Positions 1 through 6,325 of a stretch of 7,068 bases of DNA are shown here, piece by piece; the first letter of the stretch is position 1; each line of letters opens with the position of its first letter. Position numbers and translations under genes: made by a program. Under the pieces are notes generated by a model. It did no database searches. It was not told the DNA's origin and was given only the letters and a program-made list of their open reading frames with translations. The DNA comes from Dehalococcoidia bacterium (lineage in GTDB: Bacteria; Chloroflexota; Dehalococcoidia; GIF9; UBA5629), in the NCBI GenBank assembly GCA_028715025.1, contig JAQTLG010000086.1, positions 1 through 7,068 of the forward strand, read 5' to 3'.

Positions 1-195
1 GTGGTCCTTCTCAAGGACGGAATGACCGCGACGCCGGAAGAGATCATGGAGTTCACCAAGGGGAAGCTGGCCGGCTACAAACGTCCGCGCTCGGTGGACT
101 TCGTAACTGAGTTGCCCATGACTCCAACGGGCAAGATTTTACGCCGCCTGGTCAAGGAGAAATACTGGCAGGGCAGGGACAACAGAATAATATAG
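1..195 (+). CDS. AMP-forming acyl-CoA synthetase, C-terminal fragment (5' end outside window)
   Basis: The last 64 residues of an acyl-CoA synthetase of the ANL (AMP-binding) superfamily, which joins a carboxylic acid to CoA through an acyl-adenylate. The visible part is the small C-terminal domain (AMP-binding_C). It contains the stretch LAGYKRPRSVDFV, typical of the hinge-distal sheet, and then the terminal motif MTPTGKILRR, whose lysine (visible residue 45) is the conserved catalytic lysine of the adenylation step. The GTG at base 1 is read as an internal valine and not as a start, because these proteins are normally 500 or more residues long and the large N-terminal domain lies upstream. 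The gene ends with TAG at 193-195. It is co-directional with the dehydratase-type gene 110 bases downstream, which suggests that it activates the acid used by this pathway. The substrate cannot be told from this domain. Confidence 0.93.
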   Translation: MVLLKDGMTATPEEIMEFTKGKLAGYKRPRSVDFVTELPMTPTGKILRRLVKEKYWQGRDNRII

Positions 196-250
196 CAACC
201 GACGTTGAAACACTCACTTTTTTTCCGCTTCTGTGGTTGTCGTGTCTGAA

Positions 251-271
251 GGGCAGTTGCAGTTGCTGCCC
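251..271 (+). other. GC-rich inverted repeat in the leader of the dehydratase-type gene
   Basis: GGGCAG (251-256) and CTGCCC (266-271) form a perfect six-pair stem around a nine-base loop. No run of T follows, so it does not look like an intrinsic terminator. The only T run nearby (218-224) lies upstream of it. It could be a processing or stabilising hairpin in the transcript, or chance. The rest of the 110-base gap (196-305) holds no promoter I can support, only the AAGGA ribosome site at 294-298. Confidence 0.3.
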
Positions 272-305
272 CACCCGAAGAATTGAACTCTGTAAGGACT
301 GATCT

Positions 306-1667
306 ATGAGTGAAACGGAAACCGTCGCTAAAACCGGACAAAAAAGGGCGATCAACAGGCTCAAGAGCATGTACCCGCTGCGCAATTTGGTGCAGCAGGA
401 CTATGTAAATACGCTCCAGGCCAGCAAAGAGGGCAAGCCGACCGTGTGGTCCATGCTCACCATCTTTGAAGGAGATCTCCCCCTCAAGGCCATGGACCTT
501 AATATCGTGTATCCCGAGAATTATTCCACGCTGCTGGCAGCCTCGGGAACGGCCGAGCAGTTCCTCGATGCTTCCGACTCTGACGGCTTCCCCACACATA
601 TGTGCGGATACGGCAGGGCTACCATCGGATACTCCTACCGCATGATGAAGGAGAACAACGGCATGATACCTCCTGATGCGCCGCTGGGCGGCATGGCCAG
701 GCCATCGCTGTTGCTCGGCTCAGGAATTTTCTGCGACGCCCGATTCAAGTGGTTCCAGGCGCTGGCCAGGTATTTCGATGCGCCCGAGTGGTGCCTCGAA
801 ATGCCGGTGATGGGAACTGCCGAGGGCACGGAGGAAGACCTCGAAGGATACCAGGTTAAATTCCTCGTTAAAGAGCTGAATGACTACATCTCCTTTTTGG
901 AGAAGCTGTTTAAGAAAAAGATGGACTGGAACAGGTTCGAGGAGTTGATGGACCTGGCCATTCAGATCCACGAAACCGGTTGGCAGATCAGCGAGGCCCG
1001 CAAGGCCATACCCGGGCCCATGCATAGCACGGACTTCTGGAGCAGCATGCCGCCGTCGCTTTTCTTCGCCGGTGATATGAAGGTAGCGCTCAAGCTGTAC
1101 CAGGACATGCTGGCCGAGGTGCAGGAGAGGATTAAAAATAAAGAAGCAGCCATTAACTATCCCGAAAGGTACCGGCTGATCTTCGCCGAGCTGCCCCCAT
1201 GGCACAGCCTCAAGTTCTTCGACAGCCTGGCCGAGAAGGGCTGGAATTTCGTATTCGAAGGCTACGGCTATCACGCTCCCAAACCGCCGGACCTGAGCAG
1301 GATCAGCGATCCTGTAGAGAAGCTGGCGCGCCTCTCTCGTAACTTCGTATTCAATATCCACCGGCACGCCAGAAAGGACGCCATTAATAATCCCATCATC
1401 GCATGCTATCTCAACTATGCCCGGGGGTACCGCGCCGACGGCTTCTTCCTGCACCCACTGATCTCCTGCCGCGCGGCCAGCTCCAACCTGAGGCCGATAC
1501 AGGATTTTCTGCTTAAGAAACTGGACGTTCCCACGCTTTGGGTCGAGGGCGACATCATCGACAAGCGGGTTTTCAATCCCCAGGATACGCTGGCCAGGGC
1601 CGAGGCTTTCGAGCAGACCATGGACCATTACAGGAAGGTCCGCAGATCCAAAGGCCTGGACTGGTAA
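306..1667 (+). CDS. Benzoyl-CoA reductase / 2-hydroxyacyl-CoA dehydratase family subunit (BcrB/HgdB-like)
   Basis: A 453-residue cytoplasmic protein of the HgdB/BcrB family, whose members carry a [4Fe-4S] cluster and use low-potential electrons from an ATP-driven activator to dehydrate 2-hydroxyacyl-CoA or reduce aromatic acyl-CoA. Family marks are C100 in HMCGYGRATIGY, C143 in GIFCDARFKWFQAL, and C388 in LISCRAASSNLRP, followed by WVEGDIIDKRVFNP near residues 412-425. The three cysteines sit where family cluster ligands are expected, so the site looks intact. The overall pattern reads closer to BcrB than to short HgdB proteins. The ATG at 306 follows AAGGA (294-298) at seven bases. The gene lies between an acyl-CoA synthetase and an MFS transporter. 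These enzymes work as two-subunit complexes, yet no second subunit or activator ATPase is in the window. Exact substrate and reaction are unknown; dehydratase and ring reductase both remain possible. Confidence 0.88.
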   Translation: MSETETVAKTGQKRAINRLKSMYPLRNLVQQDYVNTLQASKEGKPTVWSMLTIFEGDLPLKAMDLNIVYPENYSTLLAASGTAEQFLDASDSDGFPTHMCGYGRATIGYSYRMMKENNGMIPPDAPLGGMARPSLLLGSGIFCDARFKWFQALARYFDAPEWCLEMPVMGTAEGTEEDLEGYQVKFLVKELNDYISFLEKLFKKKMDWNRFEELMDLAIQIHETGWQISEARKAIPGPMHSTDFWSSMPPSLFFAGDMKVALKLYQDMLAEVQERIKNKEAAINYPERYRLIFAELPPWHSLKFFDSLAEKGWNFVFEGYGYHAPKPPDLSRISDPVEKLARLSRNFVFNIHRHARKDAINNPIIACYLNYARGYRADGFFLHPLISCRAASSNLRPIQDFLLKKLDVPTLWVEGDIIDKRVFNPQDTLARAEAFEQTMDHYRKVRRSKGLDW

Positions 1668-1710
1668 AAGAAGAAGAATCGGCAGAACGATACGATAACA
1701 GCCCATTGAA

Positions 1711-1719
1711 AAGGAGGTG
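1711..1719 (+). promoter_or_regulatory. Ribosome binding site that fixes the start of MFS transporter A
   Basis: AAGGAGGTG lies four bases before ATG 1724. The reading frame stays open upstream to ATG 1538, inside the dehydratase-type gene, but that upstream part translates to a low-complexity Arg/Gly-rich stretch unlike any MFS N-terminus. The strong ribosome site and the protein match both place the start at 1724. Confidence 0.85.
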
Positions 1720-1723
1720 GGGA

Positions 1724-3019
1724 ATGTCGACAGATACAGGCGCGCCAAAAGAGTATAAGGCCGGAGCCGGAGGAAAACTATATATACTGATCACCTGTAC
1801 TCTCCTCCTGATGGTTAACTTCATGGACCGGCAGGTCGTGGCGGCGGTTGTAGAGCCTATGAAGGCTGCGCTGGGACTGAATGACAGCGAAATGGGCATT
1901 CTCGGGACGGTATTCCTCCTGAGCATCGCTGTCTTCTCTTTTCCCATTTCCTATCTGATAGACCGCTGGAGCAGGCGCAAGGCTGTCGGCATCATGGCGC
2001 TGCTCTGGAGCATGTTCACGGCCGCCAATGGATTTGCCTGGAACTTCTGGAGCTTCCTGGTCCCCCGCAGCCTTGTCGGTGTGGGCGAAGCTGGATTTGT
2101 GCCTGGCGGCTCAGCTATGATCGGCGCGGCATACTCGAAAAAGGCGCGCGGCATAGCCATGGGCGTATTTGGCGCGGCGGTACCGCTGGGGGTAGCGCTG
2201 GGCTCACTCGCCGGGGGTATTATAGCCAAGCAATACGGATGGCAGGCGCCGTTCTTCATCTTCGCCATACCTGGCATCGTCCTGGGTCTGATGGCATTCT
2301 TTATGAAGGATTACAAGACCGTAGAGGCAGACCAGGCGCCCGGCATGAAGGTGGATTTCGGTCACTCAATAGTCGGTCTCTTTAAAATCCCCACGCTGGT
2401 CTGGACCTTCGTCGGCTACGGCCTGGCCAATATTATGTCGATGTCGTTTCTTTTCTGGTCCCCGGCGTTTATCGGACGCGCCTGGGGGGTGGATGTTCAG
2501 GCCGCCAACAGCATACTTGTTCCCATCGTCCTGGCTGCCATCCTCGGCTCGCCGCTGGGCGGATTCCTGGCCGATCTGTGGTTCAGGAAAAATCCCAGGG
2601 GCAGGCTCTATGTGCCGGCCATCACCATTATACTCAGCGCCTTTTTCCTTGCGGCAGCCCTGTTTTTGCAGTTAAAGGGGCCGCTTGGCATGGTCCTCAT
2701 CGTAACCTACGGTATCTTAAACGTGATGGCGATCCCCTGCATCATGGCCATGGCCCAGGATGTCGCCCCCGTAGCACAGAAAGGGCTTGTATGGGGCGCC
2801 ATGATCTTTTTCATGTACGTATTCGGCGGCGGCTGGAGCCCTTACCTGGTCGGCGCTATTTCCAATGCCCTGGGGCAGGATGCGCAGGCGCTGGGCACTG
2901 CGCTGATAATCGCCTCCCTGGGCGGCGTTCTGGGCGGCCTGTGCTATTTCATGGCTTCCCGGCCCTATATTGCAGACATGGATAAGGTCAAGCACGAACA
3001 CCTACTGGCCGAAAAATAA
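1724..3019 (+). CDS. MFS transporter A (spinster/organic-anion type carrier)
   Basis: A 431-residue inner-membrane carrier of the major facilitator superfamily with about 12 predicted hydrophobic helices. Helix 1 carries NFMDRQ (residues 32-37), a pattern common in spinster-like and organic-anion carriers. Loop 2-3 carries the MFS signature SYLIDRWSRRK (76-86; D80, R81, R84, K86). Helix 4 holds the conserved RSLVGVGEAGFVPGG (115-129). The second half has its own loop 8-9 signature around PLGGFLADLWFRKNPRGR (277-294), and a central polar loop spans about 195-220. It follows the dehydratase-type gene by 56 bases and is probably cotranscribed with it. It probably exchanges a carboxylate or other small organic anion; the sequence alone does not give the substrate or direction. 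It is a clear paralogue of the carrier at 4928-6223, sharing the same blocks and the same length. Its stop abuts a dehydrogenase remnant. Confidence 0.9.
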   Translation: MSTDTGAPKEYKAGAGGKLYILITCTLLLMVNFMDRQVVAAVVEPMKAALGLNDSEMGILGTVFLLSIAVFSFPISYLIDRWSRRKAVGIMALLWSMFTAANGFAWNFWSFLVPRSLVGVGEAGFVPGGSAMIGAAYSKKARGIAMGVFGAAVPLGVALGSLAGGIIAKQYGWQAPFFIFAIPGIVLGLMAFFMKDYKTVEADQAPGMKVDFGHSIVGLFKIPTLVWTFVGYGLANIMSMSFLFWSPAFIGRAWGVDVQAANSILVPIVLAAILGSPLGGFLADLWFRKNPRGRLYVPAITIILSAFFLAAALFLQLKGPLGMVLIVTYGILNVMAIPCIMAMAQDVAPVAQKGLVWGAMIFFMYVFGGGWSPYLVGAISNALGQDAQALGTALIIASLGGVLGGLCYFMASRPYIADMDKVKHEHLLAEK

Positions 3020-3135
3020 CACTGATCGATACGATAGTGCAGGCCGGGCGCCTCGGCAAAAAGGCAGGCAAAGGCTTTTACGACTACATGCCCGATGGAG
3101 GAAAGACACCTTTCGATACCAAGAAGCTTACGTAA
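3020..3135 (+). pseudogene. Remnant of a 3-hydroxyacyl-CoA dehydrogenase C-terminus
   Basis: Directly after the MFS stop codon, a different frame (in phase with CTG 3022) reads LIDTIVQAGRLGKKAGKGF, then YDY, and about 16 more residues to TAA at 3133-3135. The block AGRLGKKAGKGFYDY is a hallmark of the end of NAD-dependent 3-hydroxyacyl-CoA dehydrogenases of beta-oxidation (3HCDH C-terminal domain). Only about 38 residues of a protein normally near 280-320 residues or longer remain. The frame is closed upstream by TAA at 2983-2985, and no NAD-binding domain or catalytic region is present in any frame, because that DNA encodes the MFS carrier. A GTG at 3037 could in principle start a 32-residue peptide, but it has no ribosome site. 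I read this as the scar of a gene lost by deletion or replacement. A chimeric assembly join is the main alternative. Confidence 0.75.
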
Positions 3136-3157
3136 GAAACAAAGATTATATATGAAT

Positions 3158-3171
3158 TAAGGAGGTCATCC
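3158..3171 (+). promoter_or_regulatory. Unusually long Shine-Dalgarno site before the DUF35 gene
   Basis: TAAGGAGGTCATCC matches the complement of the usual bacterial 16S rRNA 3' tail (TAAGGAGGTGATCC) at 13 of 14 bases and ends right at the GTG start codon at 3172. The core GGAGG (3161-3165) is six bases from the start. It supports the GTG start and predicts strong initiation in spite of the weaker start codon. Confidence 0.85.
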
Positions 3172-3621
3172 GTGAGCGATCAAAACGCGCAAAAAAAGCA
3201 GGTTCCCGCCATCCAGGGCTGGTTCACCATGCCGCCCCAGGAGCCGCATATCATAGCCAGCAAATGTTCTTTGTGCAAGGGCTATTTCTTTCCGCCGGCA
3301 CAGGTATGCCGGAATCCTAACTGTAAAAAAGATGGAGCTATGGAATCCGTGATGCTCGGCAATAAAGGCAAGTTAGAAGCCTGGTCCGTCAACTATTTTT
3401 CACCGCCCCCGCCGTATCACGCCCCAGATCCTTTCGTTCCCTTTGGGGTTGGAATGGTAAGTCTGCCTGAAGGTATCAGCATCACCGGTCAGATTTCCTC
3501 CGGCTATGACGAGAAAAATCTGGAGGTCGGCATGGATATGGACGTCGTGATTGAGAAGCTGTATGAGGACAGCCAGGGCAACGACGTTATGGCATGGAAG
3601 TTCAAGCCTGCTCACAGATAG
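3172..3621 (+). CDS. DUF35 (zinc ribbon + OB-fold) acyl-CoA-associated protein
   Basis: A 149-residue protein of the DUF35 family, small partners of thiolase-superfamily enzymes. The N-terminal rubredoxin-like zinc ribbon is complete: C32 and C35 in KCSLC, then C46 and C51 in CRNPNC. The OB-fold part (from about residue 66) includes GKLEAWSVNYF, a proline-rich PPPPYHAPDPFVPFG loop and SLPEGISITGQI, and the chain ends with the usual short strand (MAWKFKP). DUF35 proteins bind thiolase-like partners and, in archaeal thiolase/HMG-CoA synthase and in the steroid aldolase Ltp2-ChsH2, form part of the complex through which acyl-CoA is handled. The thiolase-like gene starts 41 bases downstream, so the two products almost certainly act as a complex in the cytoplasm. 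The start is GTG 3172, backed by the strong ribosome site before it. The protein is probably not catalytic on its own. Confidence 0.92.
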   Translation: MSDQNAQKKQVPAIQGWFTMPPQEPHIIASKCSLCKGYFFPPAQVCRNPNCKKDGAMESVMLGNKGKLEAWSVNYFSPPPPYHAPDPFVPFGVGMVSLPEGISITGQISSGYDEKNLEVGMDMDVVIEKLYEDSQGNDVMAWKFKPAHR

Positions 3622-3662
3622 AGGGCAACACAAATATCAGCATTAAATTATGAGGTGAAAAA

Positions 3663-4859
3663 ATGAATGAAGTAGCTATTCTGGGAGTAGCAATGCATCC
3701 CTGGGGAAAAATAAAGGATAAGAGCGTTCCCGAACTGAATCTCGAAGTGGCTCAAAAAGCGCTGAAAGACGCCGGCTTGGAGTGGAAAGACATCCAGTTT
3801 GTGGTGGCTGGCTCGGATCCCTGGAGCGGGGTCGATGGCCTGTTAGCCGGTTGCAGATTATCACAGAAAATAGGCAACAACGGCATACCCGTGGTCAATG
3901 TATACAACGCCTGCGCCACTGGAGGATATGCGTTGAAGACAGCGCAGGCCTACATCAACTCCGGCTTTTGCGATTATGTACTGGTTGTGGCGGCCAGCAT
4001 TTCGCCCTCCGGTTTTTTCGGTGTCACTACTGTTGGACGGGAAGACGACCCTAACGACCTGGATTCACAGCGTTTCAGGATACTGGGGTTGACAAATCCT
4101 ACGGGTTTTGCTTTCATGGCTACATATAGAATGCATCACTATGGGATGACCGAAAACGACCTTGCCCTGGTGAAGGTTAAAAACAGCAAATTCGGAGCGC
4201 TTAATCCTCTTGCGCGCTTCAAGAAACCTTTTACTGTCGAAGATGTGCTCAAGTCCCCCATGGTAACTTATCCCCTGCGCTTGTATGAGCTGTGCGCAAC
4301 GAGCGACGGCGCAGCCGCAATCGTGCTCAGCAGCATGAAGGCAGCTAAAAAACACACCCGCAAGCCTGTGAGGCTGGCGAGTGTGGGAATAGCTACTCCC
4401 AAATACCCCGATCCCAGGAGCGGAGGCTATGGTCTGGATATAGCCAGTGATTCGGGTGATCTCGAGTTCGCCAACGGCATGGGCGTCCGGGCGGCCTACA
4501 ATGCGTACGAAGAAGCAGGCATTGGACCCGAAGACCTGGACCTGGCGGAGGTATACGATCTCAGCTCCGCCTTCGAACTGGGCTGGTATGAGGAGATCGG
4601 CCTTTGCAAACGCGGAGAGGCAGAGAAGCTGCTGAGGGAAGGCGTTACGGGGATGGGGGGCAGGATGCCGGTCAATACCAGCGGCGGCTGTGCCTCCTTC
4701 GGCGAAGCTATCCCAGCCCAGGCCATGGCACAGGTATGCGAGCTTACATGGCAGATGAGGGGCGCTTCCGGAGCGAGGCAGGTCGAGGGCGTAAAAGTTG
4801 GCTTCTCGGTCAATGCCGGCAAACAGGGAAATTGCTCGGCCACGGTCGTGAAAAAATAG
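3663..4859 (+). CDS. Thiolase-superfamily protein (SCP-x / lipid-transfer type), atypical active site
   Basis: A 398-residue protein of the SCP-x thiolase-like group. The N-terminal half has the nucleophile motif NACATGG with C84 and the acyl-CoA region LYELCATSDGAAAIVLSS (207-224). The C-terminal half has LAEVYDLSSAFELGWYEEIGL (294-314) and NTSGGCASFGEAIPAQAMAQ (338-357). In SCP2-type thiolases the first of these positions normally reads HDCF and the second GHPxGATG. Here they read YDLS (298-301) and GEAIPAQA, so the usual His, second Cys and GHP His are all replaced, by my manual alignment. The last segment, NAGKQGN (384-390), still fits the family end. The ATG at 3663 follows GAGGTG (3652-3657) at five bases. 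With its DUF35 neighbour it may form a thiolase/DUF35 complex. Possible roles are thiolysis or condensation by a variant mechanism, or retro-aldol cleavage as in Ltp2. Fold is confident; reaction is not. Confidence 0.9.
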   Translation: MNEVAILGVAMHPWGKIKDKSVPELNLEVAQKALKDAGLEWKDIQFVVAGSDPWSGVDGLLAGCRLSQKIGNNGIPVVNVYNACATGGYALKTAQAYINSGFCDYVLVVAASISPSGFFGVTTVGREDDPNDLDSQRFRILGLTNPTGFAFMATYRMHHYGMTENDLALVKVKNSKFGALNPLARFKKPFTVEDVLKSPMVTYPLRLYELCATSDGAAAIVLSSMKAAKKHTRKPVRLASVGIATPKYPDPRSGGYGLDIASDSGDLEFANGMGVRAAYNAYEEAGIGPEDLDLAEVYDLSSAFELGWYEEIGLCKRGEAEKLLREGVTGMGGRMPVNTSGGCASFGEAIPAQAMAQVCELTWQMRGASGARQVEGVKVGFSVNAGKQGNCSATVVKK

Positions 4860-4917
4860 GGCGTCTGATCGCCATTATATAAAGATGAAATAATCCAGGC
4901 CGACTATAAAATATTCT

Positions 4918-4922
4918 GGAGG
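4918..4922 (+). promoter_or_regulatory. Ribosome binding site that decides the start of MFS transporter B
   Basis: GGAGG sits five bases before ATG 4928 but only two bases before the adjacent in-frame GTG 4925. The spacing favours the ATG, giving a 431-residue product instead of 432. Confidence 0.75.
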
Positions 4923-4927
4923 TTGTG

Positions 4928-6223
4928 ATGAAAAAAGGGCAAACGGAAAATAGCGATGTCCTGATCAAAGTTAAGCCATGGCAGGTGTGGTACACGATAG
5001 TGGTTCTTTTCGTCCTCTATATGATGGACTATGCCCTGCGATCGGTGATCGGCCCCATGACCCCGGCCTTGAAAGCCGACCTGGGGCTGAGCGACACCGA
5101 GGTGGGCTGGCTGATGTCGGTAGTGCTCATTGGCGTGGCGGTCTTCGCGTTGCCGCTGTCATACCTTATCGACCGCTGGAGCCGATCCAAGATGATCTCG
5201 CTGATGGCCGTTATCTGGAGCGTGGCCAGCCTGTTTTCAGGTTTCTGCGCTAATTTCGGGCAGTTGCTGGCCACACGTACAGTGGTGGGAGTGGGAGAGG
5301 CCAGTTTCGTATCGGGTGGGATGGCTCTTATCGCCGGCATGATCAAGAAAACCCGGCGTGCGCTGGTTACCGGCATCTGGGTAGTGGCCATTCCTTTTGG
5401 CTCGGCCGTCGGCTTCCTGATCGGCGGATTCGTCACCAAGAGCTTCGGCTGGCAGGCGGCTTTCGCGGCCGTGGCCGCGCCGGGCATCATCTTCGGCATC
5501 CTGGCCTGGTTCATGCCCGACTATAAGATAGACAAATCGGCGTTCCAAAAAGCGGGGGACATCCACCGCAGTACTGCGCTATGGACCACACTCAGGCAAT
5601 TTGTAAAGATCAAGACACTGCCCATCCTATATCTCACCATCGCGCTCGAGATGTGCTACGCGCTGGGCTACATCCCCTGGGTGCCGGTGCTGCTGAACCG
5701 TTACATGGGCATGGACATGGTATTGGCCAGCTCGGTCTCTGCCGGCCTGGCTCTTACAGCCATCATCGCCATGCCATTGGGAGGTTGGTTGACGGACAAA
5801 GTATCCCAGAACAATCCCCGCAACAAAGTGCTGGTCATCGTCGTAGTCATGTTGCTGGCAAGCATCCTCATGGCAGCGGGTACCTACTTCGCATCTTTGC
5901 CTGTATTCGCCATCGGTGTATTCTTCACCACCGCCTTTGTTGCAGCCCAGCTCAACGCGGTGCAGGAAATAGTGCCCGCCTACCAGCGCTCCACGGCCAT
6001 GGGGCTATATATGCTCACCGGCTACATCCTGGGCGGCATGTGGGGCCCTATACTAATGGGCGCTGTTTCCGACGCCGTCAATATCCAGGCGTCGTTCCTG
6101 GTCATCTCCGGGATAGGCTTCCTCAGCTCCTTTGGTTACCTGTGGTCATCCAAATACTTCAACGCCGATTACTATCGTGCCCGTGAGGTGGACCGCGCCA
6201 TGGGATTGTTGGAGGCTAAGTAG
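4928..6223 (+). CDS. MFS transporter B, paralogue of transporter A
   Basis: A 431-residue inner-membrane major facilitator superfamily carrier with about 12 hydrophobic helices. It shares blocks with transporter A at matching positions: SYLIDRWSRSK in loop 2-3 (78-88; D82, R83, R86, K88), VVGVGEASFVSGG in helix 4 (119-131), FGWQAAF (173-179), WFMPDYK ending the sixth helix region (194-200), PLGGWLTD followed by NNPR in loop 8-9 (283-298), and YxxGGxWxPxLxGAxSxA near 362-384. Helix 1 differs: YMMDYALRS replaces NFMDRQ, keeping the Asp but moving the Arg three residues on. The pocket residues and hence the substrate may therefore differ from A. It begins 68 bases after the thiolase-like gene and is probably in the same transcript. 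It likely transports an organic acid or a product of the pathway; the substrate is not known. Confidence 0.9.
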   Translation: MKKGQTENSDVLIKVKPWQVWYTIVVLFVLYMMDYALRSVIGPMTPALKADLGLSDTEVGWLMSVVLIGVAVFALPLSYLIDRWSRSKMISLMAVIWSVASLFSGFCANFGQLLATRTVVGVGEASFVSGGMALIAGMIKKTRRALVTGIWVVAIPFGSAVGFLIGGFVTKSFGWQAAFAAVAAPGIIFGILAWFMPDYKIDKSAFQKAGDIHRSTALWTTLRQFVKIKTLPILYLTIALEMCYALGYIPWVPVLLNRYMGMDMVLASSVSAGLALTAIIAMPLGGWLTDKVSQNNPRNKVLVIVVVMLLASILMAAGTYFASLPVFAIGVFFTTAFVAAQLNAVQEIVPAYQRSTAMGLYMLTGYILGGMWGPILMGAVSDAVNIQASFLVISGIGFLSSFGYLWSSKYFNADYYRAREVDRAMGLLEAK

Positions 6224-6252
6224 CGAAGTAATCTCCTTTATCCAAGTGAGAG

Positions 6253-6281
6253 GGTGCAGGCTGATCAGTCTATGCTACAAT
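6253..6281 (+). promoter_or_regulatory. Candidate extended -10 promoter for the binding-protein gene
   Basis: TGCTACAAT (6273-6281) matches the extended -10 form TGnTATAAT at all but one fixed base. The -35 position at 17-base spacing reads GGTGCA (6253-6258), a poor match, as is common with extended -10 promoters. The predicted transcript would start near 6288, about 38 bases before ATG 6326. An eight-base palindrome CTGATCAG (6261-6268) lies in the spacer and could be an operator core or chance. No intrinsic terminator is visible between 6224 and 6270, so read-through from the upstream gene is also possible. Confidence 0.4.
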
Positions 6282-6325
6282 TAAGTCACCTGCCATAGCA
6301 CGATATCAAGTGGAGGTGGTTTATC

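Noticed and set aside
196..225. Possible terminator after the synthetase gene (CAAC/GTTG stem, then a T run at 218-224)
   Set aside because: The stem has only four pairs and ends ten bases before the T run, so it does not form a plausible intrinsic terminator.
75..599. A 174-codon minus-strand open frame spanning the first intergenic gap
   Set aside because: It overlaps two well-supported plus-strand genes and shows no family motif; the composition is that of a shadow frame.
720..1748. A 342-codon open frame on the minus strand
   Set aside because: It lies fully opposite the BcrB/HgdB-like gene, has no ribosome site or recognisable domain, and its sequence is what the codon bias of the sense gene produces on the opposite strand.
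2970..3155. A 61-codon plus-strand frame across the MFS A end
   Set aside because: It is in a different phase from the dehydrogenase remnant and has no ribosome site or motif; the real coding signal in this stretch is the frame reading AGRLGKKAGKGFYDY.
3146..3156. TATATATGAAT as a -10 element before the DUF35 gene
   Set aside because: No convincing -35 upstream, and it abuts the ribosome site, leaving essentially no transcribed leader.
4860..4873. GGCG/CGCC hairpin just after the thiolase-like gene
   Set aside because: It has four pairs only and is followed by ATTATATAAAG, not a T run; too weak to call a terminator.
4905..4910. TATAAA as a -10 element before MFS transporter B
   Set aside because: No acceptable -35 hexamer at 16-18 bases, and the hexamer lies so near the start codon that almost no leader would remain; AT-rich gaps give such matches by chance.
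5581..6186. A 201-codon plus-strand frame inside MFS transporter B
   Set aside because: It is out of phase with a clear membrane protein gene and translates to a His/Arg/Gly-rich sequence without structure.
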